The notes under the pieces were generated by a model. It was given only the letters and a program-made list of their open reading frames with translations, was not told where the DNA came from and searched no databases. The position numbers were made by a program, and so were the translations under genes. Source: Moritella viscosa (GTDB lineage: Bacteria > Pseudomonadota > Gammaproteobacteria > Enterobacterales > Moritellaceae). From it: a stretch of DNA of 64,000 bases. The DNA lies in assembly GCA_000953735.1 (NCBI GenBank), contig LN554852.1:1189846-1253845 (forward strand), given 5' to 3'. This document shows, piece after piece, positions 54,508 to 63,884 of the stretch (position 1 is the first letter of the stretch; the number at the start of each line of letters is the position of its first letter).

Positions 54508-57345
54508 CTAACTAACACGCTTTTCACTCACTTTATCTACAAGATATAATATCGAACGGTATTCAATATTACTGTGCTCGGATAAACCAATCTCACAGGT
54601 TCGGCTATTCGAATAACCCTCACTGCAATTACTCGGTACTTGATGTGCTAATGGTGACAAGGCCGATGCGTTTAATTCTGGTGTGGTAAAGCCTTTATCA
54701 CCAGCAAAACCACAGCATTGAATGTCTTCAGGAATAATCACTTGTTGCGCACAAGCACGACTGACTTTTTCCATCACACCCGCTAAACCTTGCTTACGTG
54801 AGGTACAGGTAATATGTAACATCACAGGCTCTGGTTGCGGGATAATATCAACATGCTGCATCACGAACTCCGCCACAAAGCGGAAGGGTTCATAGATGGC
54901 AATGTCTTTGGTCATCAGTTCAATACTGGTACTCGCACACGGGCTAGTATCCATTAATACCGGTAATTTACCTTGCTCTGATGCTTCCCATAATGCGGCT
55001 TCTAACTGCGTTGATTTACTCAAGGCTGTATCCACAAAACCTTTACTCTTATACGGCATTCCACAGCATTTTTCTGATAACTTGCTTGGCATCACCACTT
55101 CGATACCGGCTTTTTGTAATACAGCTTGCGTCACTTCAGCAAGTGGGCGGTTATCTATGGCATGCTTCGCTGTGCCCATATTGCGTGCTGCACAACTTGG
55201 GAAGTAGACGACTTTTTTATGCGTCAGCCCATCATTGGTTAATAACGTCACTTTACCTGCGGCTTTCGGCATACTCGGCGTCCATAACGGTACTGTTCCA
55301 CCACTGGCTTTATGCGTTGCTTTAGTGACAACACGCATAGCCTTGGATCCTAAAACAGTATGAATACCGTTAGCCACACTTAATCCAGCCTGTGTTGCAC
55401 TCGTTAGTCCAGCAAAGTGATCGCTACTCCAACGTGCAATGATATTGGCGATCGGGGAATGTTCTTGGCGTAACTTGCGAATAAGATCTCCGGTATTAAT
55501 ATCCACTGGACAACGTTCTGCACATAAACCTGTCGCGGCGCAGGTATCAATACCTAAATATTTAAATGACTTTTCTAACTCAGCAAGACGTGTAGGCTCT
55601 TCTTGGCTGCGTTGTAAACGGCTGATCTCACGGTATACGGTATTACGTTGTCGGGGCGTTAATGATAATTCTCGTGACGGGCAAACGGGTTCACAGAAAC
55701 CACACTCAATGCATTTATCAATAATTTCGTCTGCTGCGGGCATTACTTTTAAATCGGTAATATGGCTGTCTTTATTATCATTTAAGATCACACCTGGGTT
55801 TAAAATTCCCGTTTTATCAAAGATGCGTTTGATCTCTTGCATCAAGGCATAACCTTCGCTGCCCCATTCAAGCTCGACATACGGTGCCATATTACGGCCA
55901 GTACCGTGCTCGGCTTTTAATGAACCTTGATACTCGACCGCGACTAACTGCGCCACATCGTCCATAAAGCCACTGTAACGGTTAATTTCTTCTTCTGTTT
56001 CGAATGCTTGGGTAAATACAAAGTGTAAGTTACCTGCTAACGCATGACCAAAGATGATTGTTTCATCATAATGGTATTTTTTAAATAGGATCTCTAAGTC
56101 ACGTACTGCTGCGGCCAATTGTTCAATAGGGAAGGCTACATCTTCGATGATTACTGTTGTACCCACTTCACGTACCGCGCCCACAGCGGGGAATAGCTCT
56201 TTACGGATTGCCCATAATTGATTATAGATCTTGGTATCGGTACTAAACTCAACCGCTTCAGTAGGATTAAATTGATTAATCAACGTGCTGATTTCAGCGA
56301 TTTGTTGATTTAAAGATGTTTCGTTCTCAGCGTGGATCTCAACCAATAATGCCGCGGCTTCGGTATTGTGTTCAGCGGCAAGTCGGGTAATAAACCCTGG
56401 CATCCCAGGTTTGTCTGCAACTGAATTTAAGGCACGATTATCCATTAACTCTACAGCTGCAATACTAGTGTTAGCAAGTGCACTCACTGCTAAACAGGTC
56501 TGTTCAATATCGGCAAACAAATAAAGGCCAGTGGCTTTAAAACTATGGTCGATCACCGTATTGTAAGTGACATCAGCAATGAAGCCTAACGTGCCTTCCG
56601 AACCAATAAACAAATGCTGTAATACATCAATTGGATCGCTGTAATCGGTTAATGAGTTAAGGCTATAACCTGTGGTATTTTTAAGGCGATATTTGTGGCG
56701 GATTTTGTCTGCCAATGCGGTGTTGTCTTTACACGCTTGCGCGAGATTAGTGAGATCATTGAGCATCTCTTTATGACTAATTTTAAATCGCGCTACACTA
56801 TAGCTATCCAATGTATTCAGTACCGTACCGTCGGCAAGTACAACGGTCATACCCGCTAAGGTTTGATAACTGTTTTGCGCTGTACCACAGCACATACCTG
56901 ATGAATTGTTTGCAGCAATACCACCAATTTTACAGGTGTTGATAGAGGCTGGATCTGGACCGATCTTACGTTGGTAAGGGGCTAAGATCTTATTCGCTTC
57001 GGCCCCGATAATACCGGGTTGTAACCAGATCTGTTCGCCGTTGTTTAATACTTTATGTTCACGCCAATCAGAGGTAAGCATGATAAGTACTGAATCTGAT
57101 AAGGCTTGACCAGATAAGCTAGTGCCTGCCGCGCGGAATGTCACTGGAATTGCCATGTCATAGCAAGTCTTAATTACTAATATCACTTCGTCTAAGCTGG
57201 CAAGTTGTAAGATTAATTTTGGGATTAAACGATAAAAGCTGGCATCCGTACCGTAAGCGAGTGTTAGTGTTGGGTCGGTAATAATTCGTTTTATATCAAT
57301 GGATTGTCGTAATTTATTAATGAGTTTGTGGTAAGGGTCAGACAT
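54508..57345 (-). CDS. dld: FAD/Fe-S D-lactate dehydrogenase, Dld-II type
   Basis: The 945-residue protein combines an FAD-binding PCMH domain (residues 1-250; TFRAAGTSLSGQALSD, IGPDPASINTCKIGGIAANN), a FAD-oxidase C-terminal domain, a ferredoxin-type cluster region (CIECGFCEPVCPS and CAATGLCAERCP) and two CCG domains (SEKCCGMPYKSKGF and CCGFAGDKGF). This is the long respiratory D-lactate dehydrogenase described in Shewanella and Pseudomonas, which feeds electrons to the quinone pool. It is divergent from a LysR gene that may control it. No lactate permease is adjacent. A glycolate or 2-hydroxyglutarate specificity cannot be excluded. Confidence 0.88.
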   Translation of the reverse strand: MSDPYHKLINKLRQSIDIKRIITDPTLTLAYGTDASFYRLIPKLILQLASLDEVILVIKTCYDMAIPVTFRAAGTSLSGQALSDSVLIMLTSDWREHKVLNNGEQIWLQPGIIGAEANKILAPYQRKIGPDPASINTCKIGGIAANNSSGMCCGTAQNSYQTLAGMTVVLADGTVLNTLDSYSVARFKISHKEMLNDLTNLAQACKDNTALADKIRHKYRLKNTTGYSLNSLTDYSDPIDVLQHLFIGSEGTLGFIADVTYNTVIDHSFKATGLYLFADIEQTCLAVSALANTSIAAVELMDNRALNSVADKPGMPGFITRLAAEHNTEAAALLVEIHAENETSLNQQIAEISTLINQFNPTEAVEFSTDTKIYNQLWAIRKELFPAVGAVREVGTTVIIEDVAFPIEQLAAAVRDLEILFKKYHYDETIIFGHALAGNLHFVFTQAFETEEEINRYSGFMDDVAQLVAVEYQGSLKAEHGTGRNMAPYVELEWGSEGYALMQEIKRIFDKTGILNPGVILNDNKDSHITDLKVMPAADEIIDKCIECGFCEPVCPSRELSLTPRQRNTVYREISRLQRSQEEPTRLAELEKSFKYLGIDTCAATGLCAERCPVDINTGDLIRKLRQEHSPIANIIARWSSDHFAGLTSATQAGLSVANGIHTVLGSKAMRVVTKATHKASGGTVPLWTPSMPKAAGKVTLLTNDGLTHKKVVYFPSCAARNMGTAKHAIDNRPLAEVTQAVLQKAGIEVVMPSKLSEKCCGMPYKSKGFVDTALSKSTQLEAALWEASEQGKLPVLMDTSPCASTSIELMTKDIAIYEPFRFVAEFVMQHVDIIPQPEPVMLHITCTSRKQGLAGVMEKVSRACAQQVIIPEDIQCCGFAGDKGFTTPELNASALSPLAHQVPSNCSEGYSNSRTCEIGLSEHSNIEYRSILYLVDKVSEKRVS

Positions 57346-57437
57346 TACGGCTCCTAATAATACGGCTATTTTATTTTTATTTTGTTGTTAATGTGCCACA
57401 TTATATTTATTTAAATTTAGTTTTACATCCTAATGGC

Positions 57438-57458
57438 ATAGTACCGAACTAGCACTAT
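57438..57458. promoter_or_regulatory. LysR-type T-N11-A operator in the dld-lysR interval
   Basis: ATAGT-N11-ACTAT is an exact LysR-family dyad. A TATACT -10 for the lysR gene follows at 57463-57468, so the site should overlap its promoter and permit autoregulation plus control of dld. Confidence 0.6.
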
Positions 57459-57508
57459 TTGATATACTAGCCCGATTACACATGACTGTTTCATAAAGTG
57501 GACCAATA

Positions 57509-58414
57509 ATGCGAAGTACCGATGATTTTTTAATTTTTTATCACCTAATCGAACAAGGTTCTTTTAGCAAAGCGGCTGATATTGTTGGTTTAACTAAGTC
57601 TGTGGTGAGTAAACACATTACCCGTTTAGAAAAAGAGATGGGGGTGCAACTGATCTTTCGTACCACGCGTAAATTAACACTAACGGAAGCCGGTAAAGTA
57701 TTTTTTGAACATGCCAGAACCATTTACCAATCGGTGCAAGGTGCGGTTGATGCGATGAATGGGCTCGGGGATAGTTTATCCGGCTCTATTCGGTTAACTG
57801 TACCTACAGTGTCTGGTGAAATTATTTTAGCCGAAGCAATTGCCGATTTTAGTGCCAGTTATCCTGATATTCATGTACATATGGACTTAGATAATAGCTT
57901 TGTTGATTTAATTGATAACAACTTTGATTTAGCTATCCGTACTGGTGCGTTACAAGATTCTAGCTACATTGCTCGCCGCCTCGTGCAAGCACAATGGGTG
58001 ATCTGCGCATCACCAATCTATTTAGCTAAAAACGGTACACCGAAGCGCCCGCAAGATTTAGATAAGCATAATTGTTTAGCTTACAGTCAACAGGAACGCG
58101 GCGCGAATGAGTGGTTATTTAAAGGGCGTGAAGAAGACTACAGCGTCAAAATATCAGGTAATTTCAGTACCAATAACTCAGCCGCATTACGTAAAGCTGC
58201 GTTATTTAATTTAGGCTTGATCTACGTACCAAAAGTGCTGGTGGCCGATGATTTACAAGCTGGTACCTTGATTGAAGTATTGCCAAAGCAAGTAGCTAAA
58301 TCGCTAGGTATTTATGCGATTTATCCGTATACCAAACTTCAGCCGTTAAAAGTAAAGCTGTTTATTGAACATATTTATCAGTTTTATCAACGCCAAGCAG
58401 ATAACTTTAGTTAA
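57509..58414 (+). CDS. LysR-family regulator divergent from dld
   Basis: The 301-residue protein has the N-terminal winged helix (GSFSKAADIVGLTKSVVSKHITRLEKEMGVQLIFRTTRKLTLTEAG) and a periplasmic-binding-type effector domain of the AaeR/DsdC-like CrgA subgroup. Its position and the T-N11-A dyad suggest control of the D-lactate dehydrogenase gene. The effector is unknown. Downstream nudC starts 48 bases on. Confidence 0.9.
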   Translation: MRSTDDFLIFYHLIEQGSFSKAADIVGLTKSVVSKHITRLEKEMGVQLIFRTTRKLTLTEAGKVFFEHARTIYQSVQGAVDAMNGLGDSLSGSIRLTVPTVSGEIILAEAIADFSASYPDIHVHMDLDNSFVDLIDNNFDLAIRTGALQDSSYIARRLVQAQWVICASPIYLAKNGTPKRPQDLDKHNCLAYSQQERGANEWLFKGREEDYSVKISGNFSTNNSAALRKAALFNLGLIYVPKVLVADDLQAGTLIEVLPKQVAKSLGIYAIYPYTKLQPLKVKLFIEHIYQFYQRQADNFS

Positions 58415-58462
58415 GCGTTGATGAAAAACACATGCAAATAAAAAGATAAGAAAACAGCAAGG

Positions 58463-59410
58463 ATGATAATGATGCTTAAATACAGTGAGATGTTACTTGA
58501 TCGTGCATCTAATCAACGTAAAAGCCCCGAGTGGTTAGCGAGTCAAAAGAATAATAACAGCCGCTGGGTATTAACCCATTCAGACCAAAACTATTTTAAC
58601 CAAGTAGATAACGCGCCCTTGTTTTTAACGCTTGAGATTGTCCAACACCTTGATTTAGAAGCCGCTGTGTTTTTAGGACTTGATGAAAAAAATGGTAATA
58701 CGCCTTATTTTGCGTTGGACTTAAGCCATGTTGATGAGGCATTAGTTGCTGTATTTTTGGTCGAAGGTGAATTTGGCGACCTGCGTAAAGTTGCGGTGAT
58801 ACTGGATAACCAATCGGCCTCATTAATGGCTCTGGCGCGTGGTTTATGTTTTTGGCATCGCTCGCATTGTTTTTGTGGCCGCTGTGGCAGTGTGAATAAG
58901 TCTGAACCTGCCGGACATGCGCGATTATGTACGAATCTAGATTGTCAGCATCAAACATTTCCACGTACCGACCCTGCCGTTATCATGATTGTGCGAAAGC
59001 TCTTTGCAGATGGTATTGAGCGGTGTTTGCTAGGTCGTCAAGTCGAATGGCCAGAAGGTGTGTACTCGACCTTGGCGGGATTTGTTGATCCCGGTGAAAC
59101 ATTAGAAACTGCTGTTGTCCGAGAAGTACAAGAAGAGTCGGGTATTACCGTGACGAATGTACAATATGTAGCTTCGCAACCTTGGCCATTTCCATCTTCT
59201 ATCATGCTTGGCTTTATTGCTGATGCCAGTAGTGATGATATTCAGGTTGATAAACAGGAAATTGATGATGCCCGCTGGTTTTCTCGTGCTGAATTACAAT
59301 CGTTTGGTGATTGGGGCGATGATGCTCCTGGTTTTAAAGTACCAAGAGTTGATTCAATTTCGCGTTATTTAATTGATCACTGGGTTAGTTTAGGGGATAA
59401 ACTTTTGTAG
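58463..59410 (+). CDS. nudC: NADH pyrophosphatase / RNA deNADding enzyme NudC
   Basis: The 315-residue protein has a Zn-ribbon (CGRCGS and CTNLDCQ), the Nudix box GFVDPGETLETAVVREVQEESGI and, just after it, SQPWPFPSSIMLGF, the SQPWPFPxS array that specifies NADH pyrophosphatases. NudC removes NAD caps from RNA and hydrolyses NADH. It is longer than the E. coli enzyme (257) because of an extended N-terminal region. GCAAGGA precedes the ATG. Confidence 0.94.
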   Translation: MIMMLKYSEMLLDRASNQRKSPEWLASQKNNNSRWVLTHSDQNYFNQVDNAPLFLTLEIVQHLDLEAAVFLGLDEKNGNTPYFALDLSHVDEALVAVFLVEGEFGDLRKVAVILDNQSASLMALARGLCFWHRSHCFCGRCGSVNKSEPAGHARLCTNLDCQHQTFPRTDPAVIMIVRKLFADGIERCLLGRQVEWPEGVYSTLAGFVDPGETLETAVVREVQEESGITVTNVQYVASQPWPFPSSIMLGFIADASSDDIQVDKQEIDDARWFSRAELQSFGDWGDDAPGFKVPRVDSISRYLIDHWVSLGDKLL

Positions 59411-59489
59411 TCGTACAGTTCGTTGCGTCGTTATAAGACGGCATATATTCCATTAAATACAGGCTTTCCGCGTAATCACAGGCAGATAA

Positions 59490-60437
59490 ATGAAAGAGTT
59501 TTTACAGCACAGAGCTTATCAGATCGTATTTTTTAATGCCTTGGCTACTAGCGGTAGCCTAACTAAAGCGGCAGAGATGCTTAAAGTGTCGGTCTCCCAT
59601 GTGAGTAAGCAGCTTCATAGTTTAGAAGAAGATCTGGGTGTGCAGCTGATTAATCGCAGTACCCGAACTCGAACCCTGACTGAAGAGGGTAAGCGTTATG
59701 CGGAATACAGTGCCCAAATAGTCTCCCTTATTCAGGAGGCTGATACTTTGGTGACAGATACCCGAGATGAAATTTCAGGTCATATTCGCCTCGCACTGTC
59801 GCGCTCTTTTGCTACTCTGCATATTATTCCGGCTTTAGATAAGCTGCAAAAAAAATATCCTCAACTCACTCTAGATGTCAGCTTGTTCGATCACAAGGTT
59901 GATATGTTGGCGGAGGACATTGATCTCTGGGTTACCACTTATGAAGACATTAGCGAAGGTTATGTGGCTCAGCGTATCGCAGATACCCGCTTCTTGTTAC
60001 TTGCAGCCCCCGAATATTTGAAGGCTTATGGTACTCCGCAACATCCGGATGAGCTGACCCAGTACAATTGTGTGACTTACCACAGCAAGAGTCGTAGTTG
60101 TAATCATTGGTCTTTCGCCAGAGAAGACGAAGAATTTAGTATCAGTGTCTCGGGTAACTATCGTGTCAACCTTGCCGAAGCGGTTAGAGATGCACTTATT
60201 GCTGGTAAAGGCGTCGGCTATCTTGCCAGTTATCTGCTCACCGATGAACTGGAAACTGGCAAACTGGTGCAGCTGTTACCAGACTGGCGCGCTAATCAAA
60301 AGATGCCAGCCTATGCCGTCTATCCGCGTAATAAGCATTTGCCAGCCAGAGTGAGAACGGCCATTCATTTCTTGAAAGATACCATAGGCCATCCGCCATA
60401 CTGGGATAAAGCATTAGCTAAATGGGCCAAATTTTGA
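59490..60437 (+). CDS. LysR-family regulator, second
   Basis: The 315-residue protein has the helix-turn-helix GSLTKAAEMLKVSVSHVSKQLHSLEEDLGVQLINRSTRTRTLTEEG and an effector domain of the CrgA-like subgroup. It resembles the regulator at 57509 but is clearly a different gene. By eye it is richer in G and C than its neighbours, which may indicate transfer. No divergent target lies upstream; deoC and the porin downstream are possible targets, without evidence. Confidence 0.9.
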   Translation: MKEFLQHRAYQIVFFNALATSGSLTKAAEMLKVSVSHVSKQLHSLEEDLGVQLINRSTRTRTLTEEGKRYAEYSAQIVSLIQEADTLVTDTRDEISGHIRLALSRSFATLHIIPALDKLQKKYPQLTLDVSLFDHKVDMLAEDIDLWVTTYEDISEGYVAQRIADTRFLLLAAPEYLKAYGTPQHPDELTQYNCVTYHSKSRSCNHWSFAREDEEFSISVSGNYRVNLAEAVRDALIAGKGVGYLASYLLTDELETGKLVQLLPDWRANQKMPAYAVYPRNKHLPARVRTAIHFLKDTIGHPPYWDKALAKWAKF

Positions 60438-60600
60438 ATCAGGGAATTACCTAACTTGGGTATACATGTAGACGTTTTCTGTATGGAAAAGATGTTTCAA
60501 CTAAAAGCCTATGGGACGACTGATTTATATTCTCTATTATAGCGCCACACTAAAGGCTTAACCTGCAGTTAAATCCAAGCCTATTCTTTTAGTAATTCAG

Positions 60601-60643
60601 GCGTTTATCTGGTTTGGTGTTCTAAAACCATGACCGTAAACGC
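60601..60643 (+). promoter_or_regulatory. Hairpin in the deoC leader
   Basis: GCGTTTA and TAAACGC form the outer stem and TGGTTT/AAACCA an inner stem, with TCTTTT directly after. It ends six bases before the deoC ribosome site (GGAG). It could be a terminator for the LysR gene or a leader control element for deoC. Confidence 0.5.
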
Positions 60644-60662
60644 TCTTTTGGAGATATGATTC

Positions 60663-61439
60663 ATGAGTAATTTAAAAGCCGCAGCCTTGAAAGCACTTAG
60701 CCTAATTGACCTAACCACACTGAATGATAGTGATACCGATAAGATAGTGATCGCATTGTGCCACGATGCTAAAACAGTCGTTGGTAATACTGCTGCAATC
60801 TGTATTTATCCAAGGTTTATTCCAATTGCTAAGAAAACATTAAGAGAGCAAGGCACTCCTGAAATAAAAATTGCGACAGTAACAAACTTTCCACACGGAA
60901 ATGATGACATCGCAATCGCTGTTGCTGAAACAAAGGCTGCTGTTGCTTATGGTGCTGATGAAGTGGATGTTGTTTTCCCTTACCGAGCGTTGATCGCGGG
61001 TAATGAACAGTTAGGTTTTGAACTGGTTAAAGAATGTAAAGAAGCTTGTGGTCAAATATTACTTAAAGTCATAATTGAGACTGGCGAATTAAAAGAAGCA
61101 CATTTAATTAAACGTGCTAGCGAAATTTGCATCGAAGCCGGTGCTGATTTTATTAAAACGTCGACAGGTAAAGTACCAGTTAATGCGACGCCTGAAGCCG
61201 CAGAAATTATGCTTAACGTAATCAAAGATATGGGAGTTGCTCAGCGTGTCGGTTTCAAACCCGCAGGCGGAGTGCGTACTGCTGAAGATGCTAAATTATT
61301 TTTGGGTATGGCTGCAGACATCCTAGGTGAAGAATGGATTGATACCGATCATTATCGTTTTGGTGCTTCAAGCTTGCTAACTAGCTTACTCAATACGTTA
61401 GAAGTAAGCAAAAAGGCTGTCGAGTCAGCTGCGTACTAA
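60663..61439 (+). CDS. deoC: Deoxyribose-phosphate aldolase
   Basis: The 258-residue class I aldolase (259 in E. coli) splits 2-deoxyribose-5-P into glyceraldehyde-3-P and acetaldehyde. The Schiff-base Lys lies in [16 protein letters not shown], with [17 protein letters not shown] and the proton-relay Lys in [11 protein letters not shown]. The usual deoA, deoB and deoD partners are not beside it here, so it stands alone between a LysR gene and a porin. TTTGGAG precedes the ATG. Confidence 0.96.
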   Translation: MSNLKAAALKALSLIDLTTLNDSDTDKIVIALCHDAKTVVGNTAAICIYPRFIPIAKKTLREQGTPEIKIATVTNFPHGNDDIAIAVAETKAAVAYGADEVDVVFPYRALIAGNEQLGFELVKECKEACGQILLKVIIETGELKEAHLIKRASEICIEAGADFIKTSTGKVPVNATPEAAEIMLNVIKDMGVAQRVGFKPAGGVRTAEDAKLFLGMAADILGEEWIDTDHYRFGASSLLTSLLNTLEVSKKAVESAAY

Positions 61440-61792
61440 TTGCCGATACTTCTATTGGTTTCATAGTCTTTACTATAGAAGAAAGCAATAAATCCTTGAT
61501 GTAAAATCCCACTTATTTGCAGTAAGTGGGATTTTTTTCACCCTCAATTCATTCCAATTAATTCTGTGTAGTCAAGGTGCTGTGGTTTGTACTACGTGTC
61601 CTCCTTGGACTTGAGATGGATGATTATCTGGTATTTTTACGAGTTACGGAGTATTGAGTTAACTAATATACTAATAGCAAGCAAGGCAAAGTTCACGTGC
61701 TATAACTGAGGATATTAATAATGCTCATAGATAGCAACGGCGTAAGACTTTTTTTTAATCTGCGTATCGACTAAACAAAATTGGAATTGTTC
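61440..61792 (+). other. deoC-porin intergenic region with a terminator
   Basis: This 353-bp stretch has the deoC terminator at 61503-61538, part of a 52-bp repeat found again after the porin. The remaining 250 bases should hold the porin promoter, but I see no clear -35/-10 pair or gene. Confidence 0.5.
61487..61538 (+). repeat. 52-bp terminator repeat, copy 1
   Basis: The segment from AATAAATCCTTGATG to the T-run contains the hairpin AATCCCACTTA/TAAGTGGGATT, followed by seven T. It matches 50 of 52 bases of the copy at 62788. It works as the deoC terminator. Confidence 0.92.
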
Positions 61793-62737
61793 ATGACAAA
61801 AATAAATAAAGCATTATCTCTCACATTAGCAGCTATTGTATCTATGCCAACTCTTGCAGAGAGCGTAAATACTGACGATTTTTCTTTTGGTGGACGTGTT
61901 GAAGCTAGAGGCGTCCTTGCTGACAGTGATTTTGATGATAAATCTCGTGTACGTTTTAACGGTCAAGGTAAACATCAAGTTAATGATGATATCACTGCTG
62001 TTGCAAAATTCGAATTTGAATTAACACAAGAAGACAATAGCGCAGATACCGAAGTTAAAAATAATACTCGTTATTTATATGTTGGTGTTGAAACTGCTTA
62101 CGGTACAGTGACATACGGTACACAAGATAATGCTGTTACATACCTTACTGATTTTACCGATATGGCAGAAGTATTTAGTGGCTCTACAAACGAATACATC
62201 ACAGCCAGTGGTGACAGAGCAGAAGATACTATTCTTTATAGTGTGACCAAAGGTGACTTTAAATTCAATGCATCGGCTAACCTTAAAGCTACGGAAAATG
62301 GCGGCGGTGTGATGGTTGCTTATCAACTACTTGACAATGTTGAAGTAAGTACTGGTTATGCGGCTACAGAAGCACTTGAGACAGAAACTGACTCATCAGA
62401 TGTTTACATGATTGGTGCTCGTTATACTCAAGGTGATTTTTTACTGTCTGGGCTAGTACAAACAGGTAACTTGGCTGATGCTGATTTCAATGCTTTTGAT
62501 GCATATGCAGCTTATGCATTTGGTCAAAACAATGTAAATATTTCATATAACTACTACAGTGCTGATGAGACAAAGAGTAAAGATATTAACTATGTTGCTT
62601 TTGAATATGCTCATTATGTTGACAACATGGCAGTATACGCGAGCTATAAAGTTGCACTAAGCACGGATACTTCAGCTGGACATGGTAATAATGATAATGC
62701 TGATGAATTTCAAGTCGGCGCTCGTTATTCTTTCTAA
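61793..62737 (+). CDS. Outer-membrane porin, OmpU/OmpC-like
   Basis: The 314-residue protein has a signal peptide (MTKINKALSLTLAAIVSMPTLA), then an acidic beta-barrel of about 290 residues with alternating strands, LYVGVETAYGTVTYGTQDN as the porin superfamily segment, and the C-terminal YSF with terminal Phe needed for outer-membrane assembly. I start it at the ATG at 61793, after TTGGAA; the upstream TTG adds only four residues. It allows diffusion of small solutes. It is flanked on both sides by copies of the same terminator. Confidence 0.9.
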   Translation: MTKINKALSLTLAAIVSMPTLAESVNTDDFSFGGRVEARGVLADSDFDDKSRVRFNGQGKHQVNDDITAVAKFEFELTQEDNSADTEVKNNTRYLYVGVETAYGTVTYGTQDNAVTYLTDFTDMAEVFSGSTNEYITASGDRAEDTILYSVTKGDFKFNASANLKATENGGGVMVAYQLLDNVEVSTGYAATEALETETDSSDVYMIGARYTQGDFLLSGLVQTGNLADADFNAFDAYAAYAFGQNNVNISYNYYSADETKSKDINYVAFEYAHYVDNMAVYASYKVALSTDTSAGHGNNDNADEFQVGARYSF

Positions 62738-62787
62738 GACTTAGATAACGAGTGAGCACTGTGTTTAGTCTTGATCGTAGTGCAAAA

Positions 62788-62840
62788 TAATAAATCCTTT
62801 ATGTAAAATCCCGCTTATTTGCAGTAAGTGGGATTTTTTT
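62788..62840 (+). repeat. 52-bp terminator repeat, copy 2
   Basis: It is the same as copy 1 except for two substitutions (CCTTTATG and TCCCGC). The stem changes by one A-to-G, giving a G-U pair. It acts as the porin terminator. Confidence 0.92.
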
Positions 62841-62922
62841 TGATCGTTTAATATTGGTATTACTGTAACATCCCCCCACAACCGGACCTATAAAACTAAT
62901 ATTTGGAAGTATTGCTCAAGAT

Positions 62923-63615
62923 ATGATCGAGATTGAATATGCTATTGGTGAAATTAAAACGTCGATGTTTGTCGTAGAAAGTCACTCTTTTTACCTTGTT
63001 GCTAAAGAGTGGATAAAGGCCGAAGGTCTTAATGTGGGAGATAGAATATCCAGTTGCAGTGGAACTGTAGCAGAGATTTTATCCATCAATAAAATAGACG
63101 ATCCACAATATCGTCCAGATTTAAAACTGAGTCACAATCATCACTATTTTGTCACTACAGGTAGTGTGTCAGCTCATGATAAAATCAGTGCCGACGCCCC
63201 TACTGATCCGCTTGAATCAATCGCATATCTGTTAGCAAACAAACCCTCTAATTTCCCTGATGGAACACCAACTGGTGATCATGCTGGTCCTTGGGCTGCA
63301 GCGAAATATGTAAACAGTGATACCAGTGAAGACGTTATCGGCTGGGGTCGTGCAAGTGATCATATGTGTGCAGAAGATGCCGCGATAAGTGATTTGAGGC
63401 ATAAACTGGATGATGCTATCGGATTACATCGAGGTAATGTTAAAATCTCACATGCCTATGTGAGAAAGTATACTCGCAAAGGTCGCTTCGTGAATAAAAT
63501 GAGCCCTTGTACTCACTGTCGCGACAATTATGGCAGTGCACTCAATGACGTAACGATGGGAACGAGTAATGTAGTTAAAGAGGGCCGAGGGTATTTGGCT
63601 CTTGTAGGTAACTAA
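62923..63615 (+). CDS. Orphan HINT-deaminase polymorphic toxin module
   Basis: The 230-residue protein has two parts. Residues 1-86 resemble the second half of a pretoxin HINT autoprocessing domain: VVESHSFYLVAKEWIKAEGL, VGDRISS, and HHYFVTTGSVSAHD at the position of the usual VHN cleavage end. Residues about 90-230 look like a zinc-dependent nucleic-acid deaminase: DHMCAEDAAI with Cys149-Ala-Glu151, and MSPCTHCRDNYG with Cys196 and Cys199, the CAE...PCxxC signature. The N-terminal half of HINT and any Rhs, CdiA or secretion scaffold are missing; the frame is open upstream only to a stop near 62868. It therefore looks like a displaced toxin tip. Ribosome site is weak. Which deaminase subfamily, and DNA or RNA as target, cannot be told. 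Confidence 0.7.
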   Translation: MIEIEYAIGEIKTSMFVVESHSFYLVAKEWIKAEGLNVGDRISSCSGTVAEILSINKIDDPQYRPDLKLSHNHHYFVTTGSVSAHDKISADAPTDPLESIAYLLANKPSNFPDGTPTGDHAGPWAAAKYVNSDTSEDVIGWGRASDHMCAEDAAISDLRHKLDDAIGLHRGNVKISHAYVRKYTRKGRFVNKMSPCTHCRDNYGSALNDVTMGTSNVVKEGRGYLALVGN

Positions 63616-63884
63616 GGTTAATTTAAGCTATCCACAGATTAAGAGGTGGTCGAAATCGCTCGGCTACTTATCCTGCCACTCTGTCGCAGTTTTTAATCAG
63701 ATACTATGATTTCATACAGTGTTATTTGTTTATTTCTCAATTTTGTCACACTTTGTCAGAATCTGATTTCATTTCAGATTGATATTTTACCTTATATTTC
63801 ATTTTATTAGTTGCTATTAACTAGGGGGGCAGGTTAGGGTCATCGAGACGTCCTGTTATACAGACTTTAGGTGACTATTTGAGA
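63616..63884. other. Intergenic stretch after the toxin module
   Basis: No ORF of note is seen. AATCTGA and TCAGATT form a small inverted repeat near 63760-63780, which might end toxin transcription, though without a clear T-run. Confidence 0.4.

Noticed and set aside
62923-63180. N-terminal region of the toxin ORF as an intein
   Set aside because: There is no N-terminal Cys block A and no intein-type HN-C junction. The fragment fits a pretoxin HINT half better.
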